Shown here: positions 35,350 to 42,372 of the stretch, piece by piece
Numbering within the stretch: position 1 is the stretch's first letter
How the letters are laid out: every line of letters begins with the position of its first letter
Origin: CAVVYV01 sp963818205
GTDB lineage: Bacteria > Actinomycetota > Thermoleophilia > Solirubrobacterales > 70-9
NCBI GenBank assembly: GCA_963818205.1
Contig: CAWFRG010000006.1
Span: 1 to 42,515, forward strand
Reading direction: 5' to 3'
DNA: 42,515 nucleotides
The notes under the pieces: model-generated
What the model was told of the DNA's origin: nothing
What the model saw: the letters and a program-made list of their open reading frames with translations, nothing else
Databases searched by the model: none
Position numbers and translations under genes: made by a program

Positions 35350-36105
35350 ATGAACAGGAGGCAGGCAATAACGCAGCACAAAGTGGGGAAGCGAGAGGAG
35401 TGGCTTGCCGCCCGCCGCGCGCTCCTCGAGCGCGAGAAGGAACACATGCGGCAGGGCGACGAGCTCGCTCGCCGGCGCCAGGAGCTGCCCTGGGTACCGA
35501 TCGAGAAGGAGTACGTCTTTGAGACGGACGAGGGGCAGAAGACCCTGGCCGAGCTGTTCGACGGCCGCTCGCAGCTTCTCGTCTACCACCTCATGTTCGG
35601 CTACGGGTTCCGGGTCGACGAGGAGAATCCGGGATGCACCGGCTGCTCGTTCGCCGCCGATCACTTCGACGGCGCGGTCCCGCACCTCAACGGCCGCGGC
35701 GTAACCCTGGTGGCCGAGTCGATCGCGTCGCTCGAGGAGCTTCATCCGTACAAGGAGCGAATGGGCTGGCGGTTCCCCTGGGTCTCATCCCTCGGCAGCG
35801 AGTTCAAGTACGACTTTGGAGCCGCCTTCACCGAGGAGCAGCAGCGGAGCGGTGCCGAATACAACTTCCGCCACTGGGACCAGCCCGAGCCGCAGAAGGA
35901 GGGGATGAGCGCCTTCGCGATCGTGGATGGGGTAGTTCACCACACCTACTCGACTTACGCGCGCGGTGTCGAGCAGCTGATGGGGACCTACCGGATGCTC
36001 GACATGGCGCCGCTCGGTCGTAACGAGGAAGGCCTGGAGTTCGGACCGGCCTGGTGGCGCCGCAACGACGAGTACGGGGACGCCGCTGCCGGGGAGACCG
36101 GCTGA
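35350..36105 (+). CDS. DUF899 family (thioredoxin-like) protein
   Basis: 251 residues. The family text is clear: EEWLAARRALLEREKEHMRQ, LPWVPIEKEYVFETDEGQKT, LLVYHLMFGYGF, ENPGCTGCSFAADHFDG near residue 96, then RGVTLVAESIASLEELHPYK and VVHHTYSTYARGVEQLMGTY. DUF899 proteins have an AhpC/TSA-like thioredoxin fold; the CxxC motif (CTGC) is present, so a dithiol or peroxidase-like function is possible but unproven. The ATG at 35350 has no strong ribosome site. It is the first gene right of tRNA core copy 4. Confidence 0.85.
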   Translation: MNRRQAITQHKVGKREEWLAARRALLEREKEHMRQGDELARRRQELPWVPIEKEYVFETDEGQKTLAELFDGRSQLLVYHLMFGYGFRVDEENPGCTGCSFAADHFDGAVPHLNGRGVTLVAESIASLEELHPYKERMGWRFPWVSSLGSEFKYDFGAAFTEEQQRSGAEYNFRHWDQPEPQKEGMSAFAIVDGVVHHTYSTYARGVEQLMGTYRMLDMAPLGRNEEGLEFGPAWWRRNDEYGDAAAGETG

Positions 36106-36341
36106 AGAGCGAGGACCAAGCCGGATTCGCTCTCCGTTTGAAGCAGGCGTCCCGGTCGAGGCTCGCGACACGGTCGGAACGGACGAGTACTCGAGAGCGC
36201 AGCGGAACGGGCTTCGCTCAGAGCTGCCTCCCGTTGCGCGAAGCAAGCGCCAGCCATCATTGGGCCGCTGCCGATCGCTCCTCGTCGGAGCGCGAAAGAG
36301 ATCAGCAGGCGGCATTGGCTCCGCCGCCGAGCCAGGAGCCG
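36106..36341. other. Intergenic gap without recognised content
   Basis: No gene, terminator or repeat recognised between the convergent DUF899 and TetR genes. Confidence 0.4.
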
Positions 36342-36962
36342 TTAGGCGGGGTTGGCTGCGGCCTGCGTCAGCGACGTGGTGAAGAAGCGCTGCACCGTGT
36401 CGAGTGGCTGGGTGCTTTGGTTTGCTCGGCTCAAGATAAGGGCGCCCTCGAGAGCTGCGAGGAGTACGGAGGCATCGTCCTCTGCGGTTGACTCCTGGAC
36501 GCCGAATTTGACCAAGGCGGCGTGTACGGAATCACGCCACTGATCGAGGAGAGCGCGAGCCTCTTGCCGTAGCCGGTCGTCTCCGCTGGCATCTACGACG
36601 GTCGCGGCGAGGGGACATCCCATCGTGAAGTTGCTCTCGACGAGCACTTGGCGCCAAGGGGCGAAAATTGCCTCGATCGCATCGGCCAGCGTGGCCGCCT
36701 CGATGAGCCCTGACTGGGTGTCGTCGAGCACCTCGGCGCCGGCCAGGTTGAGGGCCTCGGTGATGAGCTGCGTCTTCCCGCCCGGGAAGTAGCGCTGGAG
36801 GGACCCGCGAGGGCCGTCGGCATGGGCAACGATCTGGCGAAGGCCGACGCCGTGAACACCGCGCTCGCGAACCAGCGCGGCCGCGCTGCGCACGATGCGG
36901 TCACGGGCCGGCTGCTGCTTGCCGCTTCCCCTCGTCCGCGAGGTCTCTTGCCGGGCGTCCAT
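36342..36962 (-). CDS. TetR/AcrR family repressor
   Basis: 206 residues from ATG 36962. A longer in-frame start at 36998 is rejected because it would run through an operator. The N-terminal helix-turn-helix is RDRIVRSAAALVRERGVHGV, GLRQIVAHADGPRGSLQRYF, typical TetR_N. The C-terminal part, TQLITEALNLAGAEVLDD and FTMGCPLAATVVDASGDD, resembles the LmrA/YxaF group, which often controls resistance or hydrolase genes. It is divergent from the alpha/beta hydrolase gene, with two operator palindromes between, and should repress both. Confidence 0.87.
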   Translation of the reverse strand: MDARQETSRTRGSGKQQPARDRIVRSAAALVRERGVHGVGLRQIVAHADGPRGSLQRYFPGGKTQLITEALNLAGAEVLDDTQSGLIEAATLADAIEAIFAPWRQVLVESNFTMGCPLAATVVDASGDDRLRQEARALLDQWRDSVHAALVKFGVQESTAEDDASVLLAALEGALILSRANQSTQPLDTVQRFFTTSLTQAAANPA

Positions 36963-36983
36963 GAGGACAGCGTACCTGGGCGC

Positions 36984-36999
36984 GATGACGGTCGTCATC
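36984..36999. promoter_or_regulatory. TetR operator 1
   Basis: Palindrome GATGACGGTCGTCATC, inverted GATGAC/GTCATC with a four-base centre. It sits 21 bases upstream of the TetR ATG. Confidence 0.7.
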
Positions 37000-37025
37000 G
37001 GAGTCTGCTATCGTCCGCCGCACCC

Positions 37026-37041
37026 GATGACAGTCGTCATC
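37026..37041. promoter_or_regulatory. TetR operator 2
   Basis: Palindrome GATGACAGTCGTCATC, one centre base different from operator 1. Centre-to-centre distance is 42 bases, four helical turns, so two dimers would sit on the same face. Confidence 0.7.
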
Positions 37042-37088
37042 GGCTGCTGTTCAACCCGATCGATTCAGCACCGCAAAGGAGCGCGCCA

Positions 37089-37985
37089 TTGAACGAGGAA
37101 AGCGATCTGGCGACAACAGCGATGAATGCAGCAGGCTATTCGCCCATCTCTCCGCTCTTTCGAGTGTGCGACGGGGTGCGGATTCGATTTGCTGACAACA
37201 AAGCGGACTCGTCAGCAGCGACCGTGTTGATGTTGAGCCCGTGGCCGGAGAGCCTCTGGGCGTTCCGAAGGATCTGGGACCGAGTGTCGGGGGCGGCGCG
37301 CGTGGTCGCGATCGACCTGCCGGGCTTTGGCCACTCAGACGGTCGCCCGGAGCTGATCGCACCGGATGCGATGGGCACGTTCCTTGCGCGCCTCATCGAG
37401 GAATGGGACCTGGGCGCGCCGCACGTGGTCGGTCCGGACGTGGGCACCGCCGCCGCGTTGTTCTTGGCGGCCAACGCTCCAGACCGCGTCACGAGCTTGA
37501 CCATCGGTGGAGGCGCGGTGCGTGATCCCATCGATGCCGGCGGCGCGCTCAAGGATGTCATCGAGGCCCCGAGCCTCGACGTCGTCCGACAGCTGGATGC
37601 CCGAACCAACATCGGGTTCGCCGTCGAGCCCGCGGCCGGTGCCGATAGCGAGCCCGACGTCCATGAGGACTACGTCAGCGCGTACGACCTCGGGCGCTTT
37701 GCCGAGTCCGCTCGCTTTGTCCGCCACTACCCCGAGCAGAATCCGGTGCTGCGCGGTCTGTTGCCTTCGATCACCACGCCGGCTCAGATCATCGCCGGAC
37801 GCGAGGACGACTTGGTGCCGTGGTCCAACAACGAGTACCTCGCCGACCTGCTGCCCAACAGCGAGATCCACCCGCTGGATGCCGGCCACTTCGCGTGGGA
37901 GCAGGCGTCCGATGAGTACGGCCGTCTCATCGTCGAGTGGGTCACCGGCGGCTTCCAGCGGCTCGGTGGCGCGGTGACGGCCTGA
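37089..37985 (+). CDS. Alpha/beta hydrolase (haloalkane dehalogenase/epoxide hydrolase-like)
   Basis: 298 residues from TTG 37089, with AAAGGAG seven bases upstream; a later ATG at 37122 lacks a site. Landmarks: VLMLSPWPESLWAFRRIWD (oxyanion loop), ARVVAIDLPGFGHSDGRPEL, and the nucleophile elbow HVVGPDVGTAAALFLAA near residue 116. An Asp stands where most esterases have Ser, which points to the dehalogenase/epoxide hydrolase type. Acid and base are likely in GREDDLVPW and DAGHFAWEQ. It is under the control of the divergent TetR gene. Substrate unknown. Confidence 0.82.
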   Translation: MNEESDLATTAMNAAGYSPISPLFRVCDGVRIRFADNKADSSAATVLMLSPWPESLWAFRRIWDRVSGAARVVAIDLPGFGHSDGRPELIAPDAMGTFLARLIEEWDLGAPHVVGPDVGTAAALFLAANAPDRVTSLTIGGGAVRDPIDAGGALKDVIEAPSLDVVRQLDARTNIGFAVEPAAGADSEPDVHEDYVSAYDLGRFAESARFVRHYPEQNPVLRGLLPSITTPAQIIAGREDDLVPWSNNEYLADLLPNSEIHPLDAGHFAWEQASDEYGRLIVEWVTGGFQRLGGAVTA

Positions 37986-37989
37986 GACC

Positions 37990-38189
37990 TCCGACGCCGA
38001 TGCACGCTTCCAGGTCCGAGGGCGATGTTGGCCGAAACCTCCTTCGCGTGCCAGGGGCACTGCCGGAGTGCGGAGTTGGCGCGCGAGCGCTGCTCCTCTC
38101 GACAGAACGCAGCACTGGGGCCGACCGGGATTGCCCGCTATTGGCCCTGGTCGCGTGACGCAGGCACGGAAATCGCCTCGAACAAATGA
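37990..38189. other. Intergenic gap
   Basis: No coding remnant recognised. It merges into the left arm of tRNA core copy 5. Confidence 0.35.
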
Positions 38190-38407
38190 CGTTCGGGCAC
38201 GCCCTAACGCTTATTCCACCGCTCTTAGCCCTTGCGCCGCTTCCGTTTGCGGCGTGCCTGGGCACCCGATCGGGCACCCAACTCGCGACTTTCGCCCGAA
38301 CTGAGCTCACCTTCACGTCACCTGAGACGTGCCTACTCAGCCTCAGCTGACCCCTCCCCGCCGGCATCATAATCCGCGTGTCGGGGGTTCGAGTCCCTCC
38401 TCCGGCA
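38190..38407 (+). repeat. Type A arm and tRNA-Met core copy 5 (core 38367-38407)
   Basis: GGGCACCC units at 38260 and 38272, a 12-base period, 107 bases from the first unit to the core. The arm extends further left than in copies 2 and 3 and matches 14046-14212 throughout. On the minus strand the peptide end ELGARSGAQARRKRKRRKG with a stop is shared with copy 1. Confidence 0.75.
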
Positions 38408-38413
38408 CTCACG

Positions 38414-38440
38414 AAAGCCCCGCTACGGCGGGGTTTGTTT
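38414..38440 (+). terminator. Intrinsic terminator behind tRNA core copy 5
   Basis: CCCCGC-TACG-GCGGGG flanked by AAAG and TTTGTTT: a compact stem, tetraloop and T-rich tail. It is placed six bases after the tRNA 3' end, as expected for a real tRNA-Met terminator, which supports that the core with its downstream DNA came from a functional tRNA gene end. Confidence 0.75.
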
Positions 38441-38533
38441 GGGTTGAATCCCTAATCCCACTTCGAGTTGGGTGGTGAGGCAACTGCGGTTTCGCGATGC
38501 AGGTGAACGACCGCAAGCAGCGTAAGTGGTCGC

Positions 38534-39028
38534 ATGGCCGTCGTGCAGCCTCCTGACCAGCTGGAAGAGCTGGAGCACGTGGACGAGATACTGCTGCAAG
38601 AGCTGCGGCGCATGGACGAGCTGCTGCTGGAGGAGCTGGAGCGCGTAGACGAGATGCTCCTGCGGATTGTGGCCGCAATCGACCAGTTGCCGGTGCGAAT
38701 CGCCTCGACCATTAGGCGGAAGCAGCTCGGGTCTGTGTCAGGCAATGGGACGAGAGCAGCCGAACCAGCGCGGAGCCGGGCGTCCACTCGACCGTTCGAC
38801 CCCTATGGGGAAGACGAGGCCGAGGGGCTCTCCGGCGATAAGGTCGAGGTCGAGGCGGCGGAGGACAAGGAGTCAGCGGCGAGGCAGGTGGCCAGGAAGG
38901 TGCAGAGCTGGGTAGCAGCCTATGGCCCAGACCGGGAGGCGCTCAGATTCGCGACCCTCTCGCTGGCGGTTGCCTGCCTTACTACCGCCATCGCTGTGGT
39001 CGCCTTGATCGTTGCTGTCTTGCACTAG
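38534..39028 (+). CDS. Hendecad-repeat coiled-coil protein with C-terminal membrane anchor
   Basis: 164 residues, no family recognised. Residues 9-52 are four 11-residue repeats, QLEELEHVDEI, LLQELRRMDEL, LLEELERVDEM and LLRIVAAIDQL; the first three are also nearly identical at the DNA level with a 33-base period. Then comes a Ser/Arg/Glu-rich linker (residues 60-125), and the last 30 residues, FATLSLAVACLTTAIAVVALIVAVLH, form one membrane helix. This is the layout of a tail-anchored right-handed coiled coil. Start ATG 38534 lacks a strong ribosome site. It is the only non-SnoaL gene between tRNA cores 5 and 6. Confidence 0.65.
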   Translation: MAVVQPPDQLEELEHVDEILLQELRRMDELLLEELERVDEMLLRIVAAIDQLPVRIASTIRRKQLGSVSGNGTRAAEPARSRASTRPFDPYGEDEAEGLSGDKVEVEAAEDKESAARQVARKVQSWVAAYGPDREALRFATLSLAVACLTTAIAVVALIVAVLH

Positions 39029-39081
39029 TCCGGGAGATTGGCTTAGCCCTCATGACTGGGGGGATCGTCCAGGGTGATCGC

Positions 39082-39489
39082 CTACTCCCGCAGCCCGGCG
39101 GCTTCGAGGGCTTCCTGCTTCGTCCGGAACAGCTGCCAGCGCACTGCTTTCTTCTCGCGCAAACGCCAGGCGTGCCATGCGGGTGCGTCGATTTCGGCAC
39201 CGCTTCTCTTACCTCGGCCGTGGAACCGCACCCCCACGACGACCTCACTACCGGCGGGCAGGGCCTCCTCGATCTGAATCCGGGGTCCTTCGAACTCAGT
39301 CCAAAAAACCTCCAGCACCTGCGCGAGACCGGCGTGTCCTCGATAGGACCCGTCGAGGTCCGACTGATAGGCGATGTTCACCTCAATGTCCAGGTCGATC
39401 GACTCCAAGGCTGCCGAATAGTCACCGCGACCCCACGCTTCGATCATGCGCCGGACGATCTCCACGTTCTCCACGTTCTCCTCCGACAT
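39082..39489 (-). CDS. SnoaL/NTF2-like protein, array 2 member 1 (intact)
   Basis: 135 residues: MSEENVENVEIVRRMIEAWG (with a duplicated ENVE), RGDYSAALESIDLDIEVNIA, DLDGSYRGHAGLAQVLEVFW, GSEVVVGVRFHGRGKRSGAE, and LFRTKQEALEAAGLRE. SnoaL-like fold; the conserved YRGH..L and GRG..SG stretches are present. Function unknown. Translationally linked to the next gene by TAG-GCG-ATG. Confidence 0.84.
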   Translation of the reverse strand: MSEENVENVEIVRRMIEAWGRGDYSAALESIDLDIEVNIAYQSDLDGSYRGHAGLAQVLEVFWTEFEGPRIQIEEALPAGSEVVVGVRFHGRGKRSGAEIDAPAWHAWRLREKKAVRWQLFRTKQEALEAAGLRE

Positions 39490-39492
39490 CGC

Positions 39493-39894
39493 CTACTCCC
39501 GCAGCCCGACGGCTTCGAGGGCTTGTGCGCGGTCCTCGTGTTCTTCGTATCTGACAACCCGCTGATCACGGACCGTGTAGACGACACCGCGAGCGTGCTC
39601 AACCCAGGTATCGCTGCCTTTGAGCTTGCCTCGCTCCTGCATCACCGCTATGACCGTCTCGTTCCCGGCATCGATGAGCTCGGAAAGCTCGACCTGGTGC
39701 TCATCCCACGTATCGACCCACTCCTCCAATACTGCGACTACTTCTTGGGGTCCGCGAGCCACCCGGCTTTCAGGGCTTGTCCGTGAAACGTCGTATTCGA
39801 TCTGTGGATCAGCCAGCCTGAGGAGGCGCTCGTAGTCGCCTTCAAGGAAGGCGTCGAACGCTCGCCGCACGATCTCCACGTTCTCCTGCGACAT
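39493..39894 (-). CDS. SnoaL/NTF2-like protein, array 2 member 2 (intact)
   Basis: 133 residues: MSQENVEIVRRAFDAFLEGD, YERLLRLADPQIEYDVSRTS, PQEVVAVLEEWVDTWDEHQV, AGNETVIAVMQERGKLKGSD, and EEHEDRAQALEAVGLRE. Divergent from its neighbour over the body but nearly identical at both ends. It has its own -10 element nine bases before ATG, so it heads a two-gene transcript. Confidence 0.84.
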   Translation of the reverse strand: MSQENVEIVRRAFDAFLEGDYERLLRLADPQIEYDVSRTSPESRVARGPQEVVAVLEEWVDTWDEHQVELSELIDAGNETVIAVMQERGKLKGSDTWVEHARGVVYTVRDQRVVRYEEHEDRAQALEAVGLRE

Positions 39895-39903
39895 CGCCCA
39901 CGC

Positions 39904-39909
39904 AGTATC
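39904..39909 (-). promoter_or_regulatory. -10 element of SnoaL array 2, second promoter
   Basis: GATACT, nine bases before the ATG at 39894, in the same block GATACTGCGTGGGCGATG as at 34390 and 40344. Confidence 0.5.
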
Positions 39910-39924
39910 TCGCGGCGGAGGGGC

Positions 39925-40334
39925 CTACTCCCGCAGCCCGGCGGCTTCGAGGGCTTCTTTGGGATCGAGGTATTCGCGAACCCGAACCGCCTTTCCGTTC
40001 TTGTATCGACCACCCAGCGCCAGGGAACTCGACCGGGGCGCCGCTTTCCTGGCCACGCGCGCGGACGCGGCCGATCGCGACGATTCGCTCGCCAAGGTCC
40101 CTGGTCTCCGAGATGGCGACCTGGACCTCCCCGAGCGTCTCGTACCACTCTCGGAGCTCGTCGCGGACGCCCTCGTGTCCCCGATACACCGCCGCTACCC
40201 CCCCGAGCATCACCACCTGGAACACCGGGTGCCACTCCACCTCGGCGTCGAGTCCCTCCAGGAACGCGTCGATGTCTCCGCGGTTGAACGCGTCGATTCC
40301 GCGCTTGAAGACATCGACGTTCTCCTCCGACATC
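39925..40334 (-). pseudogene. SnoaL/NTF2-like protein, array 2 head gene (one frameshift)
   Basis: MSEENVDVFKRGIDAFNRGD, IDAFLEGLDAEVEWHPVFQV, AAVYRGHEGVRDELREWYET, DLGERIVAIGRVRARGQESG are in frame; near 40020 one indel shifts the frame before the end, which reads KAVRVREYLDPKEALEAAGLRE in the right frame. Its -10 element stands nine bases before ATG 40334. Thirty bases separate its stop from the next gene, the only non-GCG junction in the arrays, and that gap holds the second promoter. Confidence 0.78.
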
Positions 40335-40343
40335 GCCCACGCA

Positions 40344-40349
40344 GTATCT
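40344..40349 (-). promoter_or_regulatory. -10 element of SnoaL array 2, first promoter
   Basis: GATACT nine bases before ATG 40334. A weak -35 (TCGATG) lies 17 bases further upstream. Confidence 0.5.
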
Positions 40350-40414
40350 CGCCCAAAGGGAGGAGCATCGAGACCTTCGCCCCGCAGGTCCCGCGCCACG
40401 CGGAAATGCTCGGG

Positions 40415-40583
40415 GTGGTAACAAAGTGGTAACGGACGCAACCGGAACCGAGCGGACTCAGGCGGAATGGTTCGTCCCGGAAACCGCGATCTAGCGGCGA
40501 TTCGGCGACTGGAACGGACTCGGCCGGACTGGCGGCGCGGGATCATAATCCGCGTGTCGGGGGTTCGAGTCCCTCCCCCGGCA
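40415..40583 (+). repeat. Type B arm and tRNA-Met core copy 6 (core 40543-40583)
   Basis: GTGGTAAC units at 40415 and 40426, an 11-base period, exactly 128 bases from the first unit to the core, the same as in copy 4. The core has the CCCCGGC acceptor strand of copy 1. Confidence 0.75.
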
Positions 40584-40588
40584 TCGGG

Positions 40589-40618
40589 AGAAAGCCCTGC
40601 TCATGCGTTGGGTTTTCT
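40589..40618 (+). terminator. Terminator-like hairpin behind tRNA core copy 6
   Basis: AGAAAGCCC and GGGTTTTCT pair around a 12-base loop; the second half is T-rich. It is placed as a tRNA terminator would be. Confidence 0.5.
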
Positions 40619-40823
40619 CATGGTCGGAAGGGCCCGTGGCGACCCCCCAGACCCCGGGAGGGCAACGAAAAGGGCAACCGCCGGCTCGACGTCAAGAGCA
40701 GGGGGCCGCCACTCGATAGGCCGCGGATGCCCGGTAGCCCGGGCCCACCCGTGAACGAGGTCGGACCGTGCGGTACGTCCCCAGGCCCCCAAGGCGCTGC
40801 TCGGGGCGGTGGGCGCTTGGCCC

Positions 40824-40842
40824 CCGCTTTTGTCCAAAGCGG
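40824..40842 (-). terminator. Hairpin directly after the beta-helix gene
   Basis: CCGCTTT-TGTCC-AAAGCGG, a perfect seven-pair stem touching the stop codon of the minus-strand gene. The 200 bases left of it hold no recognisable feature. Confidence 0.45.
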
Positions 40843-42372
40843 CTAGTTGGTGAGTCCTCTTGCCAGCGAGTGGAACATCACCGGTCGCAGGGTCGGTTGC
40901 TGCATGAGCGCATCGAGCTCTGCGCGTATCCGCTGCGCGCGCGACGGGAGTGGGCCGATGAAAAATTGCGAGTTCGCGTCGAGGCCCGTGTCCGCCCGCC
41001 ACTGGTCGATGGTGTCATAGACCTGGTCGTTCCAGTGGAACGGAAGCGGCTCTTCGGCGAAGAGGTAGAGGTTGTTGAACATCTGCAGGTTCGTTCCGGT
41101 CGAGTCGATCACGTCGAATGGGCGGATCCTGGTCCCGGCGATGTAGACGTTGTCGTGGAAGGACAGGCGATCGCCGGGCCAGTCGTCGATCTGCACAAGC
41201 TTGGCGTCCGACTCGCCCTCGTTCTCGACGTAGACGATGTTGTGGTGGAAGCTCTCGTCGATCAGGTTGCCGAAGCCAACGAGCACGCCCTGCCCGGGGG
41301 TTGGCCGGCGGCTGGAGGTCACCTTGCCGTCGCCGATCGTGACGTTGTAGCGGACGGTGTTGTTGTTGTGAGGCCCCCAGAAGAAGTCGTAGAGCTGGTA
41401 CCCGTAACCCTGGTTGTTCCAGGAGACGTTGTACTGGATCACGGAATTGGTGGTGGCGCCGTCGAGGTCGTAGCCGCCGCCGTCGGCATTGTTCCCGGTC
41501 GCCATGTCGTGGGACTTGTTGAACTGGATCGTCACCTGGTCGGAGTTCCAGGCCCAGATGCCGACCGGGCCGCCGGACTCGGTGGCGTCGGACAGGCTGC
41601 CGCTCTCGTAGGCTTCGGAGTGCTCGATCATGCCACGCTTGACGCCGCCGAGCACGATGCCGCTGCCGCTGTGACTGGTCCGCCCGCGCGTGCCGTGGTT
41701 GTGATAGGCAACGCAGTAGCCGATGTAGATGTCCTCGTTGGGCGTGCCGGGGAACTCGTCGGCCAGGACGGTAATGCCCTCGAGTCCGTTGTCATGGCTC
41801 ACGGAGTGGGTCACGCGCGCGTCGTCTAAGCCGGTCCCCCAGCGCGAGTGGAGGAGGATCCCGAATTTCTTGAAGTCGTGGACCTCGACGTCATCGATTA
41901 CGAAGCCCGAGTAATGGATCGTCTGCGCGGGTATGGGATCAACGGAACTGGTGATCAGGATTCCGTCGCCGGTATTGGTCTCCTGACCGCTTCCGAAGAT
42001 CTCAAGGGAGGAGATCTTCACGTCGCTCAGGTTCGTGATCACGATGCCCGAGCCGTCGCCGGCATCGATGACGGCGCGGCCCTTGCCGTACGATCCGATC
42101 TCGATGTCGCCCGCCGAGTTTTCGGGGCCAAGCTGGATGGAGCCGGGGTGCACGTCTCCTGCTGAGAGGAAGATCCGATCGCCCGCAGCGAAGGTGTGCC
42201 TGTTGACGCGATCGAGGGTGCGCCAGGCCGACTTCTTCTTCGTGCCGTTCGCAGCGTCGTTGCCGTCAGGGCTGACGTAGTATTTGTCGGCAGCGGTGGC
42301 CGTCGCGGACCAGGCCAGCGTGATGGCCACACATGCGGTCAAAAGACCTGCGCGAAGTCGTCCAGCAGTCAT
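40843..42372 (-). CDS. Secreted right-handed parallel beta-helix protein
   Basis: 509 residues from ATG 42372, with AAAGGAGAGG upstream. The signal peptide is LRAGLLTACVAITLAWSATATAADKYY with cleavage probably after ATA/ATAA. Then KYYVSPDGNDAANGTKKKSAWRTLDRVN, the usual opening of Pectate_lyase_3/beta_helix proteins. A ladder of beta-helix rungs follows: SGIVITNLSDVKISSLEIFG, HYSGFVIDDVEVHDFKKFGI, IEHSEAYESGSLSDATESGG, VTIQFNKSHDMATGNNADGG, NTVRYNVTIGDG. Enzymes with this fold cut polyuronides, but no clear catalytic set was identified, so a structural or carbohydrate-binding role is equally possible. Intact, and outside the tRNA-core array. Confidence 0.85.
   Translation of the reverse strand: MTAGRLRAGLLTACVAITLAWSATATAADKYYVSPDGNDAANGTKKKSAWRTLDRVNRHTFAAGDRIFLSAGDVHPGSIQLGPENSAGDIEIGSYGKGRAVIDAGDGSGIVITNLSDVKISSLEIFGSGQETNTGDGILITSSVDPIPAQTIHYSGFVIDDVEVHDFKKFGILLHSRWGTGLDDARVTHSVSHDNGLEGITVLADEFPGTPNEDIYIGYCVAYHNHGTRGRTSHSGSGIVLGGVKRGMIEHSEAYESGSLSDATESGGPVGIWAWNSDQVTIQFNKSHDMATGNNADGGGYDLDGATTNSVIQYNVSWNNQGYGYQLYDFFWGPHNNNTVRYNVTIGDGKVTSSRRPTPGQGVLVGFGNLIDESFHHNIVYVENEGESDAKLVQIDDWPGDRLSFHDNVYIAGTRIRPFDVIDSTGTNLQMFNNLYLFAEEPLPFHWNDQVYDTIDQWRADTGLDANSQFFIGPLPSRAQRIRAELDALMQQPTLRPVMFHSLARGLTN

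Noticed and set aside
14046..38366. Integrase genes in the type A arms
   Set aside because: Only a short conserved tail peptide is readable; no Arg...HxxR...Tyr catalytic set is present in any frame near the cores.
32355..40334. CRISPR-like array from the regular 405-base spacing
   Set aside because: The repeats are gene ends and the spacers are coding bodies of one protein family; repeat and spacer lengths do not fit CRISPR.
14213..40583. Six possible tRNA genes at the CAT-anticodon sequences
   Set aside because: Each has only the part from U33 to A73. No 5' acceptor strand or D-arm lies in the 60 bases upstream of any copy, and the anticodon stem is mostly unpaired.
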